Positions 31,920 through 40,538 of a stretch of 44,295 bases of DNA are shown in pieces. Below the pieces are notes generated by a model. The model worked only from the letters and a program-made list of their open reading frames with translations. It was not told where the DNA came from and searched no databases. Each line of letters starts with the position of its first letter. Position 1 is the stretch's first letter. The translations under genes were made by a program, and so were the position numbers. The stretch is from an uncultured Christensenella sp. (GTDB lineage Bacteria; Bacillota; Clostridia; Christensenellales; Pumilibacteraceae), in the NCBI GenBank assembly GCA_910585055.1, contig CAJUBY010000015.1, positions 1 to 44,295 of the forward strand, written 5' to 3'.

Positions 31920-32999
31920 ATGGATAAGAAAGAAAAGTTCAAAGTTTACAACACCGACATGTCGCAAGCGGAAAAAGAAAAAGCGCTTGCCGAGACTATC
32001 GCTCAGATCGAGAAAACATACGGAAAGGGATCGATCATGCGCATGACCGATTCGGTTGCGACCCAGATAGACGCAATACCGACGGGTTGTCTGTCGCTTG
32101 ATCTTGCGCTCGGTATAGGCGGTCTTCCTCGCGGCAGGATAGTGGAAGTGTACGGTCCCGAATCCAGCGGTAAAACCACCCTTGCACTGCACGTTATAGC
32201 GGAAACGCAAAAGACGGGCGGCATGGTGGCTTTTATCGACGCGGAACACGCTTTGGACCCCGTGTATGCTCAGCATCTCGGTATCGATCTTTCGCGCCTT
32301 TACATATGTCAGCCGGACAACGGCGAACAAGCGCTCGATATAGCCGAGGCGCTCGTGCGTTCCAGCGCGATGGACGTTGTTGTTATAGACTCGGTCGCGG
32401 CGCTCACACCGCAGGCGGAAATAAACGGCGAGATAGGCGAAAGCCATGTCGGATTGCAAGCGCGGCTTATGTCGCAGGCGTTGCGCAAGATCGCGGGTGT
32501 TTGCAATAAGACCAAGACGTGTATAATCTTTATTAACCAGCTCCGCGAGAAGATCGGCGTTATGTACGGAAATCCCGAAGTTACGCCGGGCGGAAAAGCA
32601 TTGAAATTTTATTCGAGCGTACGCCTTGACGTGCGCAAAGGCGAACCTATCAAGGACGGCGGCAATATCATAGGCAACCGCACTAAAGTAAAGGTTGTTA
32701 AAAATAAACTTGCTCCGCCTTTTAAAACGGTGGAATTCGACTTGATATTCGGCAGCGGAATATCCAATTCGGGCGTTGTGCTCGATATGGCGATAGATAA
32801 CGGTCTTATAGTCAAAAGCGGTTCGTGGTTCTCGTATAAGGACGAAAGACTGGGACAGGGCAGAGAAACGGTCAAACAGATCATGCTTTCCCGTCCCGAA
32901 GTCATGCAGGAGCTTGAGACGAAGATCCGCGAACTTGTTGCGCAGAAAGGCGGTCTTCCGTTCGAAGAAGATAACGGCGGCGACGCCGACGGCGAGTAG
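31920..32999 (+). CDS. recA: Recombinase A
   Basis: ATP-dependent strand-exchange protein and activator of LexA self-cleavage. The 359-residue product shows Walker A GPESSGKTT (79-87), the VVIDSVAALTP Walker B strand, the L1/L2 DNA-binding loops (GESHVGLQARLMSQALRK and INQLREKIGVMYGNPEVTPGGKALKFYSS) and an acidic C-terminal tail (EEDNGGDADGE). The start at 31920 is chosen because GAGGTGAT lies directly upstream; the in-frame GTG at 31914 is part of that site. It follows cinA after 25 bp. No LexA box or separate promoter was recognised just upstream, so it may depend on upstream promoters. Confidence 0.98.
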   Translation: MDKKEKFKVYNTDMSQAEKEKALAETIAQIEKTYGKGSIMRMTDSVATQIDAIPTGCLSLDLALGIGGLPRGRIVEVYGPESSGKTTLALHVIAETQKTGGMVAFIDAEHALDPVYAQHLGIDLSRLYICQPDNGEQALDIAEALVRSSAMDVVVIDSVAALTPQAEINGEIGESHVGLQARLMSQALRKIAGVCNKTKTCIIFINQLREKIGVMYGNPEVTPGGKALKFYSSVRLDVRKGEPIKDGGNIIGNRTKVKVVKNKLAPPFKTVEFDLIFGSGISNSGVVLDMAIDNGLIVKSGSWFSYKDERLGQGRETVKQIMLSRPEVMQELETKIRELVAQKGGLPFEEDNGGDADGE

Positions 33000-33040
33000 T
33001 ATTCCGTTTGCGGCACGGAGTCGGAGCAAAGGAAAGTTTT

Positions 33041-33619
33041 ATGTTTGATTATATTACCGGCAGGGTCGCATCAGTAAGCGAAAACAAAGTCGTGATCGAT
33101 TGTAACGGCGTCGGATTTGCCGTCACTGCGTCTGCGTTCACATGTGCGGATTGTAGCCGTAAAACAGAAGTTAAAATGCCGGTATATCTTGCAGTGCGCG
33201 AAGATGCGCTGGAACTTTTCGGGTTCGGCAGCGAAAGCGAACGCGATTTGTTTCTTTCGCTTATAAACGTTTCGGGCGTAGGCCCAAAATTGGCGATCTC
33301 GGTTTTGGGCGGTATGGAACCCAAAAGGCTTACAGCGGCGCTCGCCTCCGGCGACGTTGCCTTGCTGTCAACGATAAAGGGCGTCGGCAAAAAAACTGCG
33401 GAACGCATAGCGCTGGAATTAAAAGGTAAAATATCTGCGGAAGGCGCCGACGGCGAGGCGGTACAGACTGGAGATCGCGCCGGTCCGGCGGATGAGAAAG
33501 CCGTGCTCGCACTTGTAAGTTTGGGTTACGACAGGAAAGAAGCGGAGGCGCTCGTCAAAAAGACGGCGGGACCGGAGATGTCTACGGAAGATATAGTCCG
33601 TGCGGCATTGCGCGGATAA
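33041..33619 (+). CDS. ruvA: Holliday junction branch migration complex subunit RuvA
   Basis: Tetramer that binds four-way junctions and loads RuvB. The 192-residue protein has the N-terminal OB fold (MFDYITGRVASVSENKVVIDCNGVGF), two helix-hairpin-helix motifs (LINVSGVGPKLAISVLGG and LSTIKGVGKKTAERIALELKGK) and a C-terminal RuvB-contact domain (ALVSLGYDRKEAEALV). The ATG at 33041 has AAAGGA 8 nt upstream and matches the family start; the frame opens earlier at 33008 without support. Directly upstream of ruvB and just after recA, placing branch migration with strand exchange. Confidence 0.97.
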   Translation: MFDYITGRVASVSENKVVIDCNGVGFAVTASAFTCADCSRKTEVKMPVYLAVREDALELFGFGSESERDLFLSLINVSGVGPKLAISVLGGMEPKRLTAALASGDVALLSTIKGVGKKTAERIALELKGKISAEGADGEAVQTGDRAGPADEKAVLALVSLGYDRKEAEALVKKTAGPEMSTEDIVRAALRG

Positions 33620-33653
33620 TGCGTCTTTACGGTAAATAGGAGTTTCGGGTCAT

Positions 33654-34697
33654 TTGGACAACAACCGTTTTATTGCGAATAGAGAGCTGGTTACGGACGA
33701 CGGGGATGTGTCGCTCCGCCCGACTACGTTTGACGAATATATTGGACAGGAAAAGGTAAAAGCCAATCTCAAAGTGTACGTCGCCGCAAGCAAAGCGCGC
33801 GGCGAAGCGCTCGATCATGTGCTGTTATACGGACCGCCCGGTCTCGGCAAAACTACGCTTTCGCATATAATAGCGTCCGAGCTGGGCGTCGAGATAAAGG
33901 TCACGAGCGGACCCGGCATAGAACGCGCGGCTAACCTCGCGTCGTTGCTTACCAATCTGCAGGAACGCGACGTGCTGTTTTTGGACGAAATACACAGACT
34001 CAATCATTCCATAGAAGAAATTTTATATCCGGCTATGGAAGATTTCGCTCTGGATATTTCAACGGGCAAGGGCGCCGGCGCAACGTCGCTGCGGCTTAAT
34101 TTAAATAAGTTCACTCTTATAGGCGCGACGACGCGCGCAGGAATGCTGACAGGTCCGCTTCGTGACCGTTTCGGCGTTATATGCCGATTGGAACCGTATT
34201 CCGCTGACGATCTGATACGTATAGTTAAACGTTCGGCAAAACTGCTGAAGATCACGATATCGGACGACGCCGCGCGCGAACTTGCGTCGCGGTCGCGCGG
34301 TACGCCGCGTATCGCCAACAGGATATTAAAACGTGTACGCGATTTTGCACAGGTGATGAGCGACGGAAATATCGATCTCGCAATTACCGTAAAAGCCTTA
34401 AACGACATGGAGATCGATCCGCTCGGCCTAGACTATAACGATATAAAACTGCTTTCCGCGCTTGTCGAAAAATTCGAAGGCGGTCCGGCAGGGCTGGATA
34501 CGCTTGCCGCATCTATAAACGAAGATCCCGGCACGATAGAAGATGTCATAGAACCGTACTTGATCCAGCTCGGATTTATAGCGCGCACGCCGCGCGGAAG
34601 GATCGCGCTCAAAGCGGCGTTCGATCACTTGGGTGTTCGGCCGGGCAACCGTGCGAGCGAGCAGCTTTCTTTTTTGACGGTCGGCGAAAATGAATAA
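33654..34697 (+). CDS. ruvB: Holliday junction branch migration ATPase RuvB
   Basis: Hexameric AAA+ motor that drives branch migration with RuvA. The 347-residue product has Walker A GPPGLGKT (60-67), Walker B FLDEIHRL (Asp111, Glu112), the sensor GATTRAGMLTGPLRDRFG segment and the C-terminal winged helix (RTPRGRIALKAAFDHLG). It uses a TTG start (protein begins DNNRFIANRELV); AGGAG is 11 nt upstream and no in-frame ATG gives the full AAA+ domain. The 3' end overlaps the queA start by 8 nt. Confidence 0.97.
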   Translation: MDNNRFIANRELVTDDGDVSLRPTTFDEYIGQEKVKANLKVYVAASKARGEALDHVLLYGPPGLGKTTLSHIIASELGVEIKVTSGPGIERAANLASLLTNLQERDVLFLDEIHRLNHSIEEILYPAMEDFALDISTGKGAGATSLRLNLNKFTLIGATTRAGMLTGPLRDRFGVICRLEPYSADDLIRIVKRSAKLLKITISDDAARELASRSRGTPRIANRILKRVRDFAQVMSDGNIDLAITVKALNDMEIDPLGLDYNDIKLLSALVEKFEGGPAGLDTLAASINEDPGTIEDVIEPYLIQLGFIARTPRGRIALKAAFDHLGVRPGNRASEQLSFLTVGENE

Positions 34698-35712
34698 ACA
34701 TGATTTTTACTACTATCTGCCGAAAGAGCTGATCGCACAAAGTCCGATCGAACCGCGCGACGGATCGCGGCTTTTGGCTTATAACAGGACATCGGGCGAT
34801 GTATCGCACCTGCATTTTTACGATCTTCCGTCGCTTTTGCGCAAAGGCGATTTGCTTGTAATAAACAACACAAAAGTGCTACCTGCAAAAGTGACAGGCA
34901 TAAAAACCGATACAGGCGCAAAAATATCTTTTTTGCTCCATAGGCGTATAGACAAGGATACGTGGGAGACGCTGTGCCGTCCGGCAAAGCGCGCCAAACT
35001 CGGTTCGGTGTTGGAATTTGCGCCGGACATGACGGGCGAGATAATTGCGGAAGGCGACGAAGGCGCGCGTACGCTCAAATTCACATACGGCGGTGTTTTC
35101 GAAGAAATATTGAATAGGATAGGCGAAGTGCCGCTTCCGCATTACATCCATAAACAGCTCAAAAATATAGATAGATATCAAACGGTATATGCCGACCGTT
35201 CGGGATCTTCCGCGGCGCCTACAGCGGGACTTCATTTTACGGACAGGCTGATATCCGAACTGAAAGATATGGGAGTGGAGTTTGCGGAAGTGCTTTTGCA
35301 TGTCGGACTCGGAACATTTCTACCCGTAAAGACCGACGATATAGAAGATCATAAAATGCACAGCGAATATTACAGCGTCACGCGTGCGGCGGCGGATCGG
35401 ATAAACGCCGCTCGTGCGGAAGGACGCAGAGTTATAGCCGTCGGAACGACGTCCGTACGCGTACTCGAATCGAGTTCGACACCTGACGGAACGGTACACG
35501 AAGGCAGCGGCGATACGAGTATTTTTATTTATCCTCCGTATAGATTCAAAGTCGTCGATGCGCTGATAACAAATTTTCATTTGCCCGAATCCACGCTTAT
35601 AATGCTTGTCAGTGCGCTTGCCGGCAGAGAAAAAACATTGGAACTGTATAAGACGGCAGTCGAACAAAAATACAGGTTTTTTTCGTTCGGCGACGCCATG
35701 CTTATAGAATGA
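34690..35712 (+). CDS. queA: S-adenosylmethionine:tRNA ribosyltransferase-isomerase
   Basis: Transfers and isomerises the ribose of S-adenosylmethionine onto preQ1 in tRNA, forming epoxyqueuosine. The 340 residues follow the family closely: FYYYLPKELIAQSPIEPRDGSRLL at the start, VINNTKVLPAKV, LPHYI and AAPTAGLHFTDRLI in the middle, LHVGLGTFLPV, and TNFHLPESTLIMLVSALAG near the end. It starts 8 nt inside ruvB with a weak ribosome binding site, so it is likely coupled to ruvB translation. tgt, the base-exchange enzyme of the same pathway, follows 98 bp later. Confidence 0.96.
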   Translation: MNKHDFYYYLPKELIAQSPIEPRDGSRLLAYNRTSGDVSHLHFYDLPSLLRKGDLLVINNTKVLPAKVTGIKTDTGAKISFLLHRRIDKDTWETLCRPAKRAKLGSVLEFAPDMTGEIIAEGDEGARTLKFTYGGVFEEILNRIGEVPLPHYIHKQLKNIDRYQTVYADRSGSSAAPTAGLHFTDRLISELKDMGVEFAEVLLHVGLGTFLPVKTDDIEDHKMHSEYYSVTRAAADRINAARAEGRRVIAVGTTSVRVLESSSTPDGTVHEGSGDTSIFIYPPYRFKVVDALITNFHLPESTLIMLVSALAGREKTLELYKTAVEQKYRFFSFGDAMLIE

Positions 35713-35810
35713 TAAAAAAATTCGCCGTGGCAGGCTGCCCGAAACGGCATTAAGAGTGCGGAACAGGCACATTTGACGTTAGCAATTACGACTCGATTTA
35801 AAGGAATAAG

Positions 35811-36950
35811 ATGTCTGGATTTTCGTTTAAAGAGATACATGTATGTAAACAGACCGGCGCGCGCGTCGGCGAGTTCACTACGCCGCACGGTGTGATAAAA
35901 ACGCCGGTGTTCATGCCGGTCGGCACGCAGGCGACTGTCAAAACACTCGCGCCGTACGAACTGGAAATGCTGGGCGCGCAGATAATCTTGTCTAATACGT
36001 ATCATCTGTACATGCGTCCCGGCGAAGAAACGGTAAGACATTTCGGCGGATTGCATACATTTATGGACTGGCACAAGCCGATATTGACCGACAGCGGCGG
36101 ATTTCAGGTGTTTTCGCTCGCGCGGCTCAATAAGATAACGGACGACGGAGTGGAATTCAACTCGCATATCGACGGATCGCGGCATGTTTTTACTCCCGAA
36201 AAGTCTATAGATATCCAAAACGCGCTCGGAGCCGACATAATCATGGCTTTCGACGAGTGCAGCGCCGCAGGATGCGACAAAGCGTATGCGGCACGGGCGC
36301 TCGACCGTACTCTTAACTGGCTGGAACGTTGTAAAAAACGGCATACAAATGCAAAACAAATGCTGTTTCCTATAATTCAGGGAAATATGTTCGAAGATCT
36401 GCGTTTACGTGCCGCACGCGAAACTATACCTTTTGCCGAGTGCGGCGTGGCTATAGGCGGTCTGTCTGTCGGCGAATCCAAATCGGTAATGTATAAAATG
36501 CTTGATGTGCTCCGTCCCGAATATCCCGTAAATATGCCGCGCTATCTGATGGGCGTCGGCAGCCCGGACTGTTTGGCGGAGGGCGTGCTGCGCGGTATAG
36601 ACATGTTCGACTGCGTACTGCCTACGCGTACTGCGCGAAACGGACTGGCGTTTACGCACGGCGGAAAATTAACGGTACGCAACGCGGTGTATAAAGAAGA
36701 TGCTTCGCCGCTCGATCCCGAGTGCGATTGTTATACTTGTACGCATTTTTCGCGCGGTTATCTGCGACATCTCGTAAATACCGGCGAAGTTTTAGGTGCG
36801 CGGCTTATCTCGTATCATAATCTCTATTATCTTACACGGCTCATGGAAAAGATCCGCGCAGCGATACTTAAAGACGAATACGGTGATTTTATTGCGGAAA
36901 TGCGCGAACGCAGAGAATACACCGACAATGTTAAACCGACGGATATTTGA
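35811..36950 (+). CDS. tgt: Queuine/preQ1 tRNA-ribosyltransferase
   Basis: Exchanges guanine 34 of GUN-anticodon tRNAs for preQ1, the step before QueA. The 379-residue protein contains the TIM-barrel motifs TPVFMPVGTQATVKTL, SNTYHLYMRPG and DSGGFQVFSL (catalytic Asp region), then FDCVLPTRTARNG. The zinc site CDCYTC...H is near residues 305-335 (C-x-C-x2-C with the histidine in SYHNLYYL). AAGGA precedes the ATG. The stop codon is 1 nt before the next start. Together with queA it forms a queuosine pair embedded in the ruv region, a common Firmicutes arrangement. Confidence 0.97.
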   Translation: MSGFSFKEIHVCKQTGARVGEFTTPHGVIKTPVFMPVGTQATVKTLAPYELEMLGAQIILSNTYHLYMRPGEETVRHFGGLHTFMDWHKPILTDSGGFQVFSLARLNKITDDGVEFNSHIDGSRHVFTPEKSIDIQNALGADIIMAFDECSAAGCDKAYAARALDRTLNWLERCKKRHTNAKQMLFPIIQGNMFEDLRLRAARETIPFAECGVAIGGLSVGESKSVMYKMLDVLRPEYPVNMPRYLMGVGSPDCLAEGVLRGIDMFDCVLPTRTARNGLAFTHGGKLTVRNAVYKEDASPLDPECDCYTCTHFSRGYLRHLVNTGEVLGARLISYHNLYYLTRLMEKIRAAILKDEYGDFIAEMRERREYTDNVKPTDI

Positions 36951-36951
36951 T

Positions 36952-37614
36952 ATGGAATACGAGCTTGTACGCAGCAAGCGCAAAACGCTTTCAGTTCAGA
37001 TCACCGAAGGCAAAATTATCGTAAAAGCACCTCTGAGAATGTCTGCCGAACATATAGAGAATTTTTTAAACGAGAAGTCGGTATGGATACGGAAGAAACT
37101 CGGCGAGTACAAAAGAAAGACGGAAATGTTAAGACCTGTCACGGACGGAATTGCTGTACTGTATCGCGGATCGTTTATCGGCATCGAAAGAACGGATAGC
37201 GGTCGCGTACGTTTTGCGGACGGCAAGCTGTTATTGCCGAATAAATACGTTTCCGGTCAGGAAGCCGACCGCGCCGTAGCAAGTTATTTCAAAAAACTCG
37301 CAAAGATCGAACTTAAGGAAAAACTCGAAAGCATTTCGGATCTTATAGGTCTCGGATATTCGACTTTTGCATTGACCAATGCAAAACGGCAGTGGGGCAG
37401 CTGCGACGCTAAATGCAATATACGTCTCAATTGGCGGTTGATAATGCTCGACGGCGAGCTTTGCGATTATGTTATAGTCCACGAGCTGTCGCATACCGTT
37501 CATCACGATCACAGTTCTGCGTTTTGGGCGGAAGTCGAAAAACACATGCCTAACTATGCGGCGGCAAAAAAGCGTATCAAAGCATTTTCGGTGCTTACCG
37601 CTATGTACAGATGA
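36952..37614 (+). CDS. YgjP-type (DUF45) zinc metalloprotease
   Basis: A 220-residue cytoplasmic protein of the DUF45/YgjP group (PF01863), predicted zinc metallopeptidases related to WLM/SprT-like enzymes. The active site VIVHELSHTVHHDHSSAFW gives the HExxH metal motif plus a third His downstream. The preceding WGSCDAKCNIRLNWRL segment is the other family signature. The start at 36952 directly follows the tgt stop; the open frame extends back through tgt but that part is out-of-frame shadow. The substrate is unknown. It lies between tgt and ruvC, 14 bp before the latter, so it is probably co-expressed with DNA-repair genes. Confidence 0.87.
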   Translation: MEYELVRSKRKTLSVQITEGKIIVKAPLRMSAEHIENFLNEKSVWIRKKLGEYKRKTEMLRPVTDGIAVLYRGSFIGIERTDSGRVRFADGKLLLPNKYVSGQEADRAVASYFKKLAKIELKEKLESISDLIGLGYSTFALTNAKRQWGSCDAKCNIRLNWRLIMLDGELCDYVIVHELSHTVHHDHSSAFWAEVEKHMPNYAAAKKRIKAFSVLTAMYR

Positions 37615-37627
37615 ACACGGAGATAAG

Positions 37628-38119
37628 ATGAGGATATTGGGTATAGATCCGGGCTATGCGATCGTCGGTTACGGAATCATAGAAAGCGATAACGGGAAAT
37701 TGAGACCGCTCGATTACGGTGCGGTGGAAACGCCGGCAAAGCTACCGACCGCCGAACGTCTTATGATGATAGAGCGGCAGTTGGAAGAACTTGTAAACGA
37801 TGTCAAACCGGATGAGATCGCTGTCGAGGAATTATTTTTTAATACCAACATTACAACCGGTATCAAAGTTGCGCAGGCGCGCGGAGTTATTTTGCTTACG
37901 CTCGCAAAACACTGCGACAGACTGTTCGAATATACTCCGTTGCAGATCAAATCTACGGTGACAGGTAACGGCACTGCGGCAAAGACTCAGGTCCAGTTTA
38001 TGGTACGTACGTTATTGCGTCTTAAAGAAACGCCCAAACCCGACGATGCGGCGGATGCGCTTGCAGCGGCATTGTGTCATGCTTTGTCAGCGCAGGGGAT
38101 AAAACGCGGACTTAAATGA
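37628..38119 (+). CDS. ruvC: Holliday junction resolvase RuvC
   Basis: Dimeric RNase H-fold nuclease that cuts Holliday junctions after RuvAB migration. The 163-residue product keeps the four acidic catalytic residues: Asp7 (GIDPGY), Glu67 (AVEELFF), Asp140 and Asp143 (PDDAADALA). The start at 37628 is set by GGAG 5 nt upstream and by the MRILGIDPG family start. It lies three genes downstream of ruvAB instead of directly before ruvA, the more usual order, with queA, tgt and the DUF45 protease between. Confidence 0.97.
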   Translation: MRILGIDPGYAIVGYGIIESDNGKLRPLDYGAVETPAKLPTAERLMMIERQLEELVNDVKPDEIAVEELFFNTNITTGIKVAQARGVILLTLAKHCDRLFEYTPLQIKSTVTGNGTAAKTQVQFMVRTLLRLKETPKPDDAADALAAALCHALSAQGIKRGLK

Positions 38120-38263
38120 TAGCGCACGTGTTAAAGACTGTTGTAAATATATTTCACGGGAGAATACCATGGAAAGCACAATGAAGCCCGAGAGCTTGAG
38201 CTTACTGAGATAAAACGACTTTCGTCGTCGGGCTTTAATCTGGTCGAATCCATCAAGTAGCCT

Positions 38264-39247
38264 TTGATAATGTCGGCAAGTGCGAGATCTATAGATCTGG
38301 ACGGCGAAAATCTCACTTCTCAATTTACATATTATTTATATTATTTGTTGGGTAAATCGCCTAAGCGCACCGTAGTAGAAGAATATGAGGATATAATCAA
38401 AGGGAAAGCGTTGTTGGACGCATACGAAGTCAAAGAAACGGAATCGCCCATAAGCTTTATAAAAAATTTCAAAAACTTTTTCGAAGCGTATAATGAAATC
38501 GACGATTCGGGTGATCCCGTAATTGTTTCTTTCTATTATTTGCCGTGGAAGACGTTCTGGGCAACGTGTTTATTGACAGCCAAGCACAGAAATTACAGAG
38601 AATTCGATTCGTTTGCCAAAATATTGCGGCGGTTCTTATATATTTCTTACATATGCGGATATTCGCTGAATCAATTGAAAAAACCGCTGTTGGATATGAT
38701 AAACGCCGTTAAGACCGAAACCGCGCAAATTGACGATATCCGAAAAATATGCGAAGATTTTTTGATCGAAAAAGATTATTTAAACAGAATGAAAACGAAT
38801 TTATCTCAAAGATCGGTTTTCGGAGAAGCCTGGTTGAAACCCGTTTTGCTGTTATTGAACAGCTGTTTTACCGATGCGGAAACGGTTGTAAAAGTGCCGA
38901 TTGATTCGCGCTTGCACGTCGAACACATTTTGCCCAGAAAATTTAACACTGCCGAATGGTCACATGTGGATGCGGACGACGCTGAATCTTATAAAAATAC
39001 TCTGGGTAATTTGACTTTGCTCGGATATAAAAAGAACTTAAAAGCTCAAAACGATTCGTTTGAAATAAAGCTAAAAATTTATAATGGCGAAGATGGTTCG
39101 GGAAGATGGACATGCTACGATATTACGAAGAATATCAAGGATATTGCACATGACGCAAAATGGGATATAGACTCCATCAAACACAGAAACGAATTCCTTT
39201 TAAAGAAATTAGAAGAAGTGTTGGAGATCTCCGGTTTGACGACGTGA
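38264..39247 (+). pseudogene. Remnant of a DUF262/DUF1524 (GmrSD-like) restriction protein, C-terminal part
   Basis: About 325 codons remain open. They end in an HNH-type DUF1524 domain: LHVEHILPRK (about residues 215-224 counted from the ATG at 38270), then LGNLTLLGYKKNLKAQN, the conserved N-L-T-L...N signature. The N-terminal DUF262 nucleotide-sensing/ParB-like half expected in a 550-700 residue protein is missing. Upstream in the same frame a TAG at about 38255 closes a stretch (38160-38255) that has no start or recognisable domain. No ribosome binding site precedes the TTG/ATG here. The region is visibly more AT-rich than its neighbours, consistent with a transferred defence gene now decaying. 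A short functional protein cannot be excluded. Confidence 0.7.
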
Positions 39248-39254
39248 CACTGTT

Positions 39255-40538
39255 TTACGTTTCGTCGGTAAATCTTTTCCAGCGTTTTATCATGACGCAG
39301 CACAACAAAGTTCCGACGGCGGCAATTGCGAACCACATAAGTATCGAATATTGCCAGCCAATTTTTTCGGCGAGCAATGCGATTAGGTATGATGACAGTG
39401 CGCTGCCGATGTAGGTGCTCGCGTTTGTGAGACCGGAAACGGTGGAGATCTTTCCGTATTTAACGAATAGTGCCGGAACGTCGGATACCAGCATGAGATT
39501 TATACCGTGCATACAGCCTACGGTCATCGCAGATAAGATTATAGAAAGCGATGCGTGTTTGTCGGCAAAGAAGAACAACAGCAGAAGTGTCGCGGCAGAT
39601 ACGGCGAAGTATGCCGCGCTGGCAGTCATCTCGTTGCGGAACAACTTTATCATAAGTACCGCCGCCAGCGCTACGGCTATTATACCGAATATCGGAAGAG
39701 CGATATTGACCAGTATCGATACGGAAGTACCCAACCCGAAGGTTTCGTCCAAATACGTAGGCATCCAGGTCGTAATGCCGTCTTTTAAAAATCCGTGCAG
39801 TGCTATCGCTATGAAAATACACGGCATATTGCAACATAATAAAACTTTCCAAAAGTCTTTTGCCGAAAGTTTTTTTCTTTCGGTATTGTCGCTTTTGTCC
39901 GTGTCGTTTGCCTGCCGTTCGCTGTCCGTATCTGCGGCAGTGTCTGCCGGCGCGGCGTTATCAGCTGTGAGTTTAGTTATACCTAATCCCCATATGGGAA
40001 TGACTATCGCGGAAAATCCGGCCATAAAGAAAAACACGCTTTCCCAGCCGAGCGTTACGATAAACAGCGGTACGATAAGGTATAGCAATACTGTCGCGGC
40101 GTTGGCAGCGGCGCATATCCATACTAACGCCGTCGAATAATCGCGTTTATCGAACCTGTCGGCGAGAATGCGGATAAGCGGCGGCCAAAACATAGCTTGC
40201 GCAAATCCGTTCAATCCCCAGATCGAAATGTAAAACGCTATATGGTCGCAAAGAGGGAATACCGCATTGCAAACCGCGGTTACGGTAAGTCCGCACATTA
40301 TTATAAGATTGGGTCTAATCCTGTCGCCCAAAAATCCGATGACGATCTGACCCAGTCCGTACGTTATGAACAGCGCCGTGCCGATCATGCCGCCCTGCGA
40401 TTTGGTGAGCGGCGTCGTCGCTATCATATCGGCGAGCACGGCGTTAAAATCCAGCCGTGTCATGTAACTCGTAAAGTACAGCAGACATGACAAAGCTATA
40501 AGTAAATGGACTTGTAAACGTTTTTTACCTGTTGTCAT
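39255..40538 (-). CDS. MFS transporter, organophosphate:phosphate antiporter type
   Basis: A 427-residue membrane carrier with 12 predicted helices. It resembles the OPA group (GlpT, UhpT) that exchanges phosphorylated sugars or glycerol phosphate for phosphate. The first helices read YFTSYMTRLDFNAVLADMI, with the family arginine, followed by LTKSQGGMIGTALFITYGLGQIVIGFLGDRI, the MFS loop 2-3 motif. A hydrophilic central loop (about 195-225, rich in Asp and Thr) separates the halves. Its ATG overlaps the stop of the upstream phosphodiesterase-like gene (ATGA), so the two are translationally coupled. Substrate inferred only: a phosphate ester handled by that enzyme. Convergent with the restriction-gene remnant, 7 bp away. 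Confidence 0.85.
   Translation of the reverse strand: MTTGKKRLQVHLLIALSCLLYFTSYMTRLDFNAVLADMIATTPLTKSQGGMIGTALFITYGLGQIVIGFLGDRIRPNLIIMCGLTVTAVCNAVFPLCDHIAFYISIWGLNGFAQAMFWPPLIRILADRFDKRDYSTALVWICAAANAATVLLYLIVPLFIVTLGWESVFFFMAGFSAIVIPIWGLGITKLTADNAAPADTAADTDSERQANDTDKSDNTERKKLSAKDFWKVLLCCNMPCIFIAIALHGFLKDGITTWMPTYLDETFGLGTSVSILVNIALPIFGIIAVALAAVLMIKLFRNEMTASAAYFAVSAATLLLLFFFADKHASLSIILSAMTVGCMHGINLMLVSDVPALFVKYGKISTVSGLTNASTYIGSALSSYLIALLAEKIGWQYSILMWFAIAAVGTLLCCVMIKRWKRFTDET

Noticed and set aside
31896..33029. Open frame of 377 codons antisense to recA
   Set aside because: recA on the plus strand is unambiguous; the antisense product has no recognisable motifs or start signal.
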